Origin: a virus
Strand: one strand, 5' to 3'
Virus record (IMG/VR): IMGVR_UViG_3300010389_000001
Location: 124,001 to 188,000 of that record
DNA: 64,000 bases
Position numbers and translations under genes: made by a program. The notes beneath the pieces were generated by a model. The model saw nothing but the letters and a program-made list of their open reading frames with translations. It ran no database searches and was not told the DNA's origin. Shown in pieces: positions 50,351-58,995 of this stretch (positions within the stretch are counted from its first letter, which is position 1; every line of letters starts with the position of its first letter).

Positions 50351-53300
50351 TGTCTAAGTCAAATTATCCGGAAAAATTAGACACATCTGTTGAGATTCCT
50401 GCCGTAAGAGACAATGTTACGGAAATTGGATCGGATGTTCTCAACAGCCTTCGTTCGGCCATATTTAATATCGAAAGAACACTTGGCATCAATCCCCAGG
50501 GAGTTGCCGGAAATACTCTGGCCTCTAGGCTGGCAAACTTAATAGATGAAAATGGAAATCTAAAAGACGAAGCCCTAGTTAAAGCTGGCATTTTATCTGG
50601 CCCAATATCTGATAAAGATGTTTCAAAGACTGCTGCAATAAAAGAATTTAAGTTAGATTTGGATTATCCTACGACTCTTCTTCAGGATGAGATATCTATT
50701 TTAGATTCAAAAATCCAGCAATTTGTCGAAGCAATAAATGAATTAAATGCAATTGTTTCAACACATGTTAACCAAAATGCAATAAATCGCCATCTTGCAA
50801 AAGCCATAACTGTAGAAGAAGCTGATATTGTGCCATCTGATGTAGGATTGAATTCAATAGAAGCGCAGGGCCTGCAGGAGTTTATTCAAGCTCTTTTTAA
50901 CTCCCACATATCATACACTGGCACTAATATATCAGAGGCCAATAATTCTCATAAAGCTGACCAGATTTTTTACGATAACTCAGAGAATAGCGATATCATA
51001 TTATCCAATAGCGTTCAGGGCGCAATAGACGATCTTGCGGATATCGAAGGAGTTGGACTAAGGAGTTCCATATTACAGCTAAACTCTAACGGAAGAATAA
51101 GAACTGGCTCCCAAATAGATGCATTTGAGGGGAATGATTCTGGAAGCCTTATAGTCGATCTAACGGAAATTACTTATGCAGATTACTCCGGCGCATCAAC
51201 GACTGAGATTTCTTTCAGCGAATCTCCAAGCCTCCTGCTTGATATAAATAAATTTGATATTCTAGAAATCTCAGAATCTTTAAATGAAGATGATAATGGC
51301 GAATATGTAATAGCCTCTTTTCAGACCAATGTAGATGATACCTTGAGTTCTGTAACTATATTCGGTGGACCAAAGAGCAGCTTTACTAGCGGCACTCTTG
51401 CTAGAGTTAAGAAGAATACTTATCAGGTCCATAACAGGAACGGCCTAAATTGCTCCGTCAGGCCCAGGGCAGGCTTCACAAATACTCCGTCGATTCAGGC
51501 GGCTATGCCAAACTCCGCAACAGTTATATCTTCTAGAGCTGACTTTTCAAGGCTAGAGAGTGGTGTTTACGAAAATCTATCATTAGAAATAGATGGAGGC
51601 GCTGCTATAGACATTCCTGTGTATAGCTCTGATTATTCAATCCATAATGTAGATATTGCGGTTTCTAATATAAACAGATATTGTGTTCAAAATAATCTGA
51701 ATATATTTGCTTATAAACTAAGAACAAATAGCTGCTATGAACTTGCTATATCGCATAACATTCCAAATCACTCTGCGGATACAAAGGTTAGATCATTAAA
51801 AGTTGTTCAATCTGGCTCCTTGGATGCATCAGGCATTCTTGGTTTTGAAGATTTAGTAGACAAAGAGATTCGAGGATCATTTGGAAACTCCTTCCACATC
51901 AACGGGCTAATACTAAATGAATTCGGCTCGGTAAAAACTTATACAGGGTCAACAATTACAATTGGGTCTGGAACAACAACTCTTGAAACATTAGAGTTAA
52001 ACTTCCTGGAGCTTGGAATAAGGGTTGGCGATCTTTGCGTAATAGATGGATCATCTGTAGATTCAGATAATGGTACTTACACAGTAAATGCTGTTGAAAG
52101 CGATAGAGTAACGCTAGACTACACAACAAGCTTGTTTAGCGGCGAAGCAGATGAAAGTTCTTTATTTACATTTATAAGATGCACTGCACCCATATCTGAG
52201 CTAAACTTTATTGATATTAATGGATCGATGCTTCTTGATATTTTTGCCGATGAGAATCTTAATATTCATCATAACAGAAGAGCAGATATAGTAGGCTCCT
52301 TTAACTCGTCGAATTTCTTCTTGGTTGTAACAGACATATCTAAAAACTTTATAACCGAAGAAGATCAGTATACGTTAAGGGTTAAAAATGATGGCTTGGC
52401 GTCGATCAAGCTTTCTTCTGGCGGCAGCTATGGCGAAGAGGTGTTCGTAGGAAGCACTGGAGACTACATAATTCCTTTCTCGGACGGTATGGAGTTTATC
52501 AAGGTAAAGGTATTCGTTCCGAATGAGGCCTCTCCAATATTTGTGCCATCATCTTTAACAATAGATATAATTGGATATTCAGAAATACCAGATAGCGTTC
52601 TTCATCTTTCTCGCTGTCTTTTCTCCCCAGAATTTGGCACAGTAATAGAGGATATAAACGCTGGGCTTGGAGAGACGGGTGCTGTAGGTCTAATTGACAA
52701 AAGAATTTCAGGAACAGTCGATGATACCATTATATCCGAACCATTTTTAGAGAGATATATTCAGGGGCCAAGAAATGAGCTTAGATCAAATGGAATCATA
52801 AGAGGTCTTGAGATTTTAAATCTAAGCTTATCTTCCGGAGTTGCTACGTTCGATGTAACACCAGGAATAGTCGTTGTTAATGGTCTAAGAGTCGAATTCT
52901 TAGGAAAAGAAGGATTTACATTTGACTATTCAACGGGGGCAACTGACAGCTTTTACATAGCCATAGACAACGAGGGGTGCATAAAAGCTTTAAGCGAAGT
53001 AGATAAAACTGGAGGAACAGATTATAGTTCTGCATTTTCTCCAGAGACAAATTTACACATAGCATATTATGATTCTAATTTATCTGAGCTATATGATTTA
53101 AGATTCTTTATAGACAGAATTGATTACAAGATACTAAACCAGTTAATTGTTTCTCCCGAAAAACACTTTGGACAATTTAGTAGTTTGGATAGCGCTGTAA
53201 AATATTGCAGAGTTTTTTCAAAAATATTTAAAGACCAAAGCAAGCCAAAGATCACTCTTGCTCCGGGTACACACATTGTTAATAATGAAATTTTTATAGA

Positions 53301-53973
53301 CTTTGACTTAGAGATAGAGGGAGCGGGACCAGAGAGTATTATTCAAAGAGGCCCGGATTACCTGCTACAGTTCCTCGGACCGCTCGATAATAATAGACCT
53401 GTTTTTCAGATTGGCACACAAGGCGTCGACAAAGATAATCGTGGAGTAAATAATTTTACGTATGGTGTTAAGCTATCTAACTTTACTTATAAAGGTGTTG
53501 ATGGAAGCGAGGCGCTAGGAAATATAAAGCCAGAGTGCTTTATAATATTTAGCCATGATGTTGCAGAGCCACTAAATTCCAAGTCTGCGTCATTTCATAT
53601 GAATAACATAATATTATCGACGGAGAACTATGGCCCAGGCCAAGGAAATGATTGGAGAGAGATCATAGCTATAGGCGCACCAGCAAGCGCATCCTTGATC
53701 GAGGGAGCGGAATTTCAAAATGTTTTAATTACAAACTGCTTCTTTAGAAGCTTTGGGACTTACCAGAACCCTACAGCAAGTGGAGTTGTAACTCTAACAA
53801 ACTCGTACGGGCTAGGTGATAACCCAGTATACTCTAACATCGTCCTAACAAACTGTATTAGAGACCTTACGGCTTACGACTCGTTAGCGTTCACTCCAGC
53901 TTTTATTGCCGCTCCTAGCACAAATGTAGATACGGTTAACGTTATAGAGGTAAATAATGTCTCAATTGAGTGA
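50350..53973 (+). CDS. Giant tail fibre/tailspike protein, paralogue 2
   Basis: The 1207-residue protein is homologous to the preceding gene over most of its length. The N-termini match closely (SKSNYPEKLDTSVEIPAVRD), as do LDYPTTLLQDEIS near 101-113, RSNGIIRGLEIL near 815, LRFFIDRIDYKILNQLIVS near 917, and the PGTHIV turn near 970 that starts the beta-helix. It lacks the extra C-terminal part of paralogue 1. The pair likely came from tandem duplication followed by receptor-binding divergence, and may form separate fibres or a mixed complex. It overlaps the next gene by 17 bases. Confidence 0.7.
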   Translation: MSKSNYPEKLDTSVEIPAVRDNVTEIGSDVLNSLRSAIFNIERTLGINPQGVAGNTLASRLANLIDENGNLKDEALVKAGILSGPISDKDVSKTAAIKEFKLDLDYPTTLLQDEISILDSKIQQFVEAINELNAIVSTHVNQNAINRHLAKAITVEEADIVPSDVGLNSIEAQGLQEFIQALFNSHISYTGTNISEANNSHKADQIFYDNSENSDIILSNSVQGAIDDLADIEGVGLRSSILQLNSNGRIRTGSQIDAFEGNDSGSLIVDLTEITYADYSGASTTEISFSESPSLLLDINKFDILEISESLNEDDNGEYVIASFQTNVDDTLSSVTIFGGPKSSFTSGTLARVKKNTYQVHNRNGLNCSVRPRAGFTNTPSIQAAMPNSATVISSRADFSRLESGVYENLSLEIDGGAAIDIPVYSSDYSIHNVDIAVSNINRYCVQNNLNIFAYKLRTNSCYELAISHNIPNHSADTKVRSLKVVQSGSLDASGILGFEDLVDKEIRGSFGNSFHINGLILNEFGSVKTYTGSTITIGSGTTTLETLELNFLELGIRVGDLCVIDGSSVDSDNGTYTVNAVESDRVTLDYTTSLFSGEADESSLFTFIRCTAPISELNFIDINGSMLLDIFADENLNIHHNRRADIVGSFNSSNFFLVVTDISKNFITEEDQYTLRVKNDGLASIKLSSGGSYGEEVFVGSTGDYIIPFSDGMEFIKVKVFVPNEASPIFVPSSLTIDIIGYSEIPDSVLHLSRCLFSPEFGTVIEDINAGLGETGAVGLIDKRISGTVDDTIISEPFLERYIQGPRNELRSNGIIRGLEILNLSLSSGVATFDVTPGIVVVNGLRVEFLGKEGFTFDYSTGATDSFYIAIDNEGCIKALSEVDKTGGTDYSSAFSPETNLHIAYYDSNLSELYDLRFFIDRIDYKILNQLIVSPEKHFGQFSSLDSAVKYCRVFSKIFKDQSKPKITLAPGTHIVNNEIFIDFDLEIEGAGPESIIQRGPDYLLQFLGPLDNNRPVFQIGTQGVDKDNRGVNNFTYGVKLSNFTYKGVDGSEALGNIKPECFIIFSHDVAEPLNSKSASFHMNNIILSTENYGPGQGNDWREIIAIGAPASASLIEGAEFQNVLITNCFFRSFGTYQNPTASGVVTLTNSYGLGDNPVYSNIVLTNCIRDLTAYDSLAFTPAFIAAPSTNVDTVNVIEVNNVSIE

Positions 53974-54415
53974 TAGAGAAAAGTCTGCCATAGACGCTAT
54001 ATACGATATGGAGAACAGGCTGAAGGAAATGGAGAAAAAGCTTAAAGCCAGTGAAGGAAAGCTTGACCTAGTTCTTGCTAAGCTTGATAAACTTAGTAAG
54101 CAATCCCCTGTTGTTAAGATAAATAGCCCGCCCAAATCTGTTAGTCAACAAAAAGTTGAAAAATTATTATTGGGAGCAGTTAAAGTCTTTGGACACATAG
54201 TTAATAAATCACAGACACCATTGGTTGGCGTTCAAGTAAAGATCTATGATGACAAGAATGAACTTGTTAAAGATTTAAAAACAGATGACAATGGCTATTG
54301 GGAGGCTAGACTGCCTGGTGGCAGGTACGGCGTAGAATATCTGCACAAAAATTTTAAGCCAGTAAATAAGACTATAGAATTTAAGAAGGAAGACAAGTCT
54401 TATGAAGTGAGGTAG
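53957..54415 (+). CDS. Coiled-coil protein with carboxypeptidase-regulatory-like (Ig-type) C-terminal domain
   Basis: In this 152-residue protein the N-terminal half (1-55) is a charged coiled coil; the C-terminal half (about 75-150) reads GHIVNKSQTPLVGVQVKIYD, then DDNGYWEARLPGGRYGVEYL, the strand pattern of a CarboxypepD_reg-like beta sandwich. Such domains are common as attachment modules in virion proteins. It overlaps the fibre gene by 17 bases, so it could be a fibre trimerisation or attachment factor. No specific partner is shown. Confidence 0.6.
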   Translation: MSQLSDREKSAIDAIYDMENRLKEMEKKLKASEGKLDLVLAKLDKLSKQSPVVKINSPPKSVSQQKVEKLLLGAVKVFGHIVNKSQTPLVGVQVKIYDDKNELVKDLKTDDNGYWEARLPGGRYGVEYLHKNFKPVNKTIEFKKEDKSYEVR

Positions 54416-54418
54416 AGG

Positions 54419-54781
54419 TTGTTCGTAGTAAGGTTTTATAACAGAAATTTTAAAGATAATGAAGTCCTAAATAAGACTATAGCAAAATTATCATCTTTAG
54501 TAAAAAGCAAAAGAAAGTCAAAAACTAGAATAATAAAAGATTCAAGTTGTGTCGAAATTATTTCTGGTAATTTAAATGCTTCTAATATAGAAGATGAAGT
54601 TATAGTTGAGCTTACTACGAAAAAGATTTTGAGGATCTCAAAAGAGCAGCTACAATCAAAGCATGAGTTAGACAGGTTTATTAGAGAGATCGAAAGCTTT
54701 TGCAATCAAGCGTCAGAAAGTGAAGAAGTTAAGTATTTGCCCTTAAACTTTAGGGAATTCAGGGATAAAAAAACAGATTAA
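54419..54781 (+). CDS. Hypothetical protein (120 aa, TTG start)
   Basis: The start is TTG 54419, supported by GAGG (54409-54412) at a 6-base gap and by the lack of another good start. The protein is Lys/Glu-rich, mixed alpha/beta, ending with a Pro/Phe/Arg-rich tail. It is sandwiched between fibre and tail-completion genes. No family recognised. Confidence 0.45.
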   Translation: MFVVRFYNRNFKDNEVLNKTIAKLSSLVKSKRKSKTRIIKDSSCVEIISGNLNASNIEDEVIVELTTKKILRISKEQLQSKHELDRFIREIESFCNQASESEEVKYLPLNFREFRDKKTD

Positions 54782-54798
54782 AGTAATCAGGGCTTGAA

Positions 54799-55605
54799 AT
54801 GATAGACGAACAAAATCTGCCGGGAACAGCGCTCAACGGCGATCACATTGTTTATTCAAGCTTTTTTGCTGATAATTTCGTAGTACAGCAGAGCGCAATA
54901 GTTCATCCAAAGGCGCTACTCATCGACGGTCTGAGAAAGATATTCCAAAATGACTCTGTCTTTACCTATCGCGATGACGAATTCGGGTATCCGCTAACGC
55001 CCGATCTAACTGGCCTGGATGTCGACTCAGAGCTAACAACAAAGATCCTCATATCTGATACGTTCAGGTATGAGGTAAAGTTTTTTCCTGCGATCCTGGT
55101 AAAGTCAAATGGCGGATCTTATAAGCCGCTCTCTTTCAATCAAAATATGACTTATAAGTATAGGACCGATGTGATAGAGAATGAGTATGGTGCCAGAAAA
55201 GTTTTCAGCACTCCAACTCATAGGGTCTATGCGGGAAGATGGGAGATGAGATTTGATGTTCAGATCTACTCCGAAAGTCAGGCCGAGCTTCAAGAGTTGA
55301 CAGACATAGTTTCTCTCGCCTTGCAGTACTCTCTTTGGAATGAGCTTAGAGCAAATGGCCTTTTCATAAGCAGTCTATCAATCGGCGGCGAATCTGCCGA
55401 GCCATATGCTAATGATTATGTTTATAACAACACAATATCATTGACGACATTATCCGAATGGAGAGTCGAAATTCCAATAGAAAATATTGTTGAAAAAATA
55501 GCATTTACACTAGAGCCAACCTGGACTCCAATACCGGGCGTAAAAACGAATGGCGACTCATTATCGAGAAGGTTTAGTGAAATAGTTGATTTGACCGAAA
55601 TTTAA
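54799..55605 (+). CDS. Candidate tail-completion/tail terminator protein
   Basis: The 268-residue beta-rich protein contains FTYRDDEFGYPLTPDLTGLD near 55-74 and HRVYAGRWEMRFDVQIYSES near 143-162. It lies just upstream of the tail sheath, the usual position of tail terminator or neck-ring proteins. Its size and alpha/beta mix fit such a role. A homology call would need profile search. The call is from position and fold impression. Confidence 0.5.
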   Translation: MIDEQNLPGTALNGDHIVYSSFFADNFVVQQSAIVHPKALLIDGLRKIFQNDSVFTYRDDEFGYPLTPDLTGLDVDSELTTKILISDTFRYEVKFFPAILVKSNGGSYKPLSFNQNMTYKYRTDVIENEYGARKVFSTPTHRVYAGRWEMRFDVQIYSESQAELQELTDIVSLALQYSLWNELRANGLFISSLSIGGESAEPYANDYVYNNTISLTTLSEWRVEIPIENIVEKIAFTLEPTWTPIPGVKTNGDSLSRRFSEIVDLTEI

Positions 55606-55663
55606 AATGAAACTACTAATAATAAACAATTTGATGACATATAATATATGCGGAGGATTTTAA

Positions 55664-58600
55664 ATGGCTAACATACCTGGAGTATCAGGATTTATACAGC
55701 CCGGAGCTTTTGCCAGAGATAGAGTTATCTCCAGGGGCGTGTCTATTCCTGGTGGAATTAGAATAGTTTGTATTATGGGTGAAGGCCTTAGAGAAGAGAC
55801 CATCATTGAGTCAGCCGCTGGCTTGGGTCAGGATGGAAGCGCTGATTGCAGCCCTACCGGCTCCGCTGATGGAAGGTTCTTTAGACTCCAGAATTGGCCG
55901 GTTGTAAGCGGCAGAACAGAGCTTAGGCTAAATGGAACTCTTCTTTTTGGAAAAGAGGAGGAGATCGATGCCTCTGGTTTAGCTTCTCCGTTTGACTTTA
56001 GACTTGATCCAGAGACTGGCTGCATAGAGCTTAGAGGAGCTTCTATAGGCGACCAGGATGGAAAGGGCTTCTCTGCTTCCTCTTCAAATATCGGAACAGG
56101 AATTATCGTTGAGAATGATGACTGTGATCCGCTTGTTACACTCGATATCTTGGATGACTCCGCGCCAAGTGAGAGATGGACAATCAAGTGCGTATCTGTA
56201 GTCAGAGATTCTAACGGCGACCCCATTCCTGGCCTGTCAACTTTCACGGCAACGGGCTCTGTCTCCGGCCAGATCTACGACGACTCAGGCGCTCCAATAA
56301 CATTCACGAGCGGTTACTTCACTAGTAACGCTGGTGCGGTATCTGGAAATGTATCAGAGTGCGATGACGGCTTTACGGTCGCCTATGGTGACATCTCAGG
56401 CTCAGCCTTCCCACAGGGCCTCGTCAAGATTAGAGAGGGCGATACCTCTCTTGATACATCAAATACATTTATTGTCCCTGGAGCAGATCTTGTTTCACAG
56501 GGTCAGGCTCTTCCTGGCGATTTCCTTTGTCTCGATGGCTATGCGGGTCATGAGATCGAGTCAATTGACTATGACGGCAGCGACACCACTATCACGGTTA
56601 TAAGCGACAGCCTTGGTCCTGCAGATCCTGCATGGGGTGAGGAGCCTGACGACGCTCTCGATTGGACGATTAAGGCTACAAACATCTTAATCGATGACGA
56701 CTCAGTAGCTCATGATGAGATTACTGGCGAGCCTGCATCAGAGGGAAGCTTCTCTTCCGGCGATATCGGCAAGACGGTTCTAATTTGCCCCGGCGGAGCT
56801 TTCGGCGGTGGCAGATTTGTTATAACGGATGTAACTTCAACAAGAAGAGTTCGCTTAGTATCACTAGAGGATGATAGCGTATCATTTGAAGACCTAGAGG
56901 GTCTGGGCGCTACCGGCCTTGGTGCTACTGGCCTTACATTCCATCTGCTTCAGAACAACGGCCTGCTTCTTCTTGGAATTCAAGAGGGCGGAACAGCCTT
57001 TGAGGTTGGCGATAAGTTCTTTGTTGATGTAAGCTCAAGAGCATTAGCTCAGGGCGACAATCTGGTTGCCAAGTATATCTACGAGTTGGACCTAAATGAT
57101 CCTCAGTTCTTTACTGAGGCAAACGATCTATTCCTAAAGCACGGACTTGTATCAGAGGAGAACACACTATCCCTGGGTGCTCAGCTGGCGCTTGAGAACG
57201 GAGCGCCTGGCGTGCTAGCAGTACAGTGTAAGCCGGCCGTTCCAAGAAGAACGTCCGTAACCCTCCTAGAAGAAAGAGATTCTCTCGGAAATGGTGGATT
57301 CTCTGCATGTTATGATGCCGGCACTGAGTCAGCAGATGCATGTGAGGTCGATGATCTCAGATTCGTTATCCCGAGACCAACGGAGGGCCTTAGAAACGGC
57401 CGTCCCGATCCGGATTCCAGAGTCAACATTTTTGTTGTAAGAGATGGAGCAGAAACTCAGGTATTCCCTAACAAGGTTGCTTTCTATAACTCCCAGCTTG
57501 AGACAGATATCCAGCAGGGTCAGTGGATTGCAAGCTCTGACAATGCATTCTCTTACACAATTGTAAATTCAGAGACAGATATTCTTGCGAGCGGCGATAA
57601 CGGAACACTCGATGTCGAGTCTGGCAGAGAATACTTTACAACTCCAGAGATTGATTTCGACGGAGCAAATGTCGGCGACGTAATTGTCATAACGAGCATG
57701 GAAGATGCCTCTGGAACAGTATACACTTCAGTCGAAGAAATATCTGAGCAGCTATTCGGAGTAGCTCTCCTAGTGCCTTCAGTCGAGCTTCTGATTGATT
57801 CAGTTCAGGATGACTCATTGGTTTACGTTTCAGCAGAGAATGGCGAAACGCTAAATCTATTAAGCTCTTACTCAGACATCCAGTTCTTTGTAAAGGACCC
57901 TGCAAATACCAACGCAGACGATGCCTCACTCCTTCTGCACCGCGACCTAGTATCCAGCGGAGTAATCAGAGAGGGTGATGGAATCAGAATCTCCTATGTA
58001 GATGAGAACGATGCAGACTTCTTCGATACAAATTGGTTTGAGGCACTTGAAGCACTTGAGGCTTCAGAGGCACAGATTGTTGTACCGCTTCCGAACCAGG
58101 CTATTTCATCAATCTTTAGAGCTACTGTAAACCACTGTGAAAACATGAGTTCTATTGTAAATAGAAAGGAAAGAGTTGCATTTATTGGAGCCCAGAGAGG
58201 AGTTACTCCGGCCGCATTGATTGGAACTGAAGAAGTTGCTGTTGAAGATATCGGTATAATTGAGGGAATTCAGGGAGATGATCCGGAAGAGGTTCTCGCA
58301 GGAAATACCGAAGACCTAGTCAACTTTAAGTTAAGCGATAATTACACCAGCAACAGATGCGTCTATCTCTACCCAGATGAGATCGTAAGAAATGTAAATG
58401 GAACAAATGTTTCTCTGCATGGATTCTACGCAGCTGCAGCTGCCGCAGGATATCTTTCTGCAAGACAGAATGTTGCAATACCTCTGACGAACAAGGTTCT
58501 TTCTGGATTCTCACTAACCAGAGATAAGATCTTTAGACCGATTATACAGAATCAGCTTGGCGCCGTTGGAGCTACCCTGCTTCAGCCTGTAGCGGGCGGC

Positions 58601-58939
58601 GGAAGAGTTCTCGCAGGAAGAACTACCAGCCAGTCAGGGTTCGTAGAGGACGAGGAGATCTCAATTATATTCATCAGGGATTTCGTAAAGAGAGCGTTGA
58701 GAAACTCTCTTGCAGGCTTTATCGGCGGAGTCCAGAACCCCGACGTAAATCTTCTTATATCACAGAGAACAAGATCAATTATGTCAGGGCTGGTAAGCCA
58801 GGGCCTCGTAACCGTCTTTGACAACATTAAGGTTGAGCAAGATAAGGTTGACCCAAGGCAGATAAATGTGTTCCTCCGATTTACACCGGCGTACCCCATT
58901 AACTACGTATTCATCGACATTGAGGTCGGCATAATCTAA
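55664..58939 (+). CDS. Tail sheath protein (contractile)
   Basis: This 1091-residue protein begins with IPGVSGFIQPGAF near 4-16, typical of sheath N-termini. The last third holds the conserved sheath core: VSLHGFYAAAAAAGYLSARQ near 913-932, then VEDEEISIIFIRDFVKRALR near 1005-1024 and the C-terminal strand VFLRFTPAYPINYVFIDIEV near 1070-1089. The middle (about 100-800) is a large, beta-rich, Asp/Gly/Ser-rich insertion that makes it far longer than T4 gp18 (659). It would form the contractile tube around the tail tube encoded downstream. GGAGG precedes the ATG; a strong terminator follows. Confidence 0.92.
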   Translation: MANIPGVSGFIQPGAFARDRVISRGVSIPGGIRIVCIMGEGLREETIIESAAGLGQDGSADCSPTGSADGRFFRLQNWPVVSGRTELRLNGTLLFGKEEEIDASGLASPFDFRLDPETGCIELRGASIGDQDGKGFSASSSNIGTGIIVENDDCDPLVTLDILDDSAPSERWTIKCVSVVRDSNGDPIPGLSTFTATGSVSGQIYDDSGAPITFTSGYFTSNAGAVSGNVSECDDGFTVAYGDISGSAFPQGLVKIREGDTSLDTSNTFIVPGADLVSQGQALPGDFLCLDGYAGHEIESIDYDGSDTTITVISDSLGPADPAWGEEPDDALDWTIKATNILIDDDSVAHDEITGEPASEGSFSSGDIGKTVLICPGGAFGGGRFVITDVTSTRRVRLVSLEDDSVSFEDLEGLGATGLGATGLTFHLLQNNGLLLLGIQEGGTAFEVGDKFFVDVSSRALAQGDNLVAKYIYELDLNDPQFFTEANDLFLKHGLVSEENTLSLGAQLALENGAPGVLAVQCKPAVPRRTSVTLLEERDSLGNGGFSACYDAGTESADACEVDDLRFVIPRPTEGLRNGRPDPDSRVNIFVVRDGAETQVFPNKVAFYNSQLETDIQQGQWIASSDNAFSYTIVNSETDILASGDNGTLDVESGREYFTTPEIDFDGANVGDVIVITSMEDASGTVYTSVEEISEQLFGVALLVPSVELLIDSVQDDSLVYVSAENGETLNLLSSYSDIQFFVKDPANTNADDASLLLHRDLVSSGVIREGDGIRISYVDENDADFFDTNWFEALEALEASEAQIVVPLPNQAISSIFRATVNHCENMSSIVNRKERVAFIGAQRGVTPAALIGTEEVAVEDIGIIEGIQGDDPEEVLAGNTEDLVNFKLSDNYTSNRCVYLYPDEIVRNVNGTNVSLHGFYAAAAAAGYLSARQNVAIPLTNKVLSGFSLTRDKIFRPIIQNQLGAVGATLLQPVAGGGRVLAGRTTSQSGFVEDEEISIIFIRDFVKRALRNSLAGFIGGVQNPDVNLLISQRTRSIMSGLVSQGLVTVFDNIKVEQDKVDPRQINVFLRFTPAYPINYVFIDIEVGII

Positions 58940-58962
58940 AAAAACATTCCATATTTTTGGAT

Positions 58963-58995
58963 CCCCCCGGTACAATAGTGCCAGGGGGTTTTTTT
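58963..58995 (+). terminator. Intrinsic terminator after the tail sheath
   Basis: A 9-bp stem with one mismatch (58963-58972 with 58979-58988, GC-rich) is followed by seven T. The right arm AGGGGG may also act as a ribosome-binding site for the next gene, whose TTG start lies in the T run. Confidence 0.85.
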
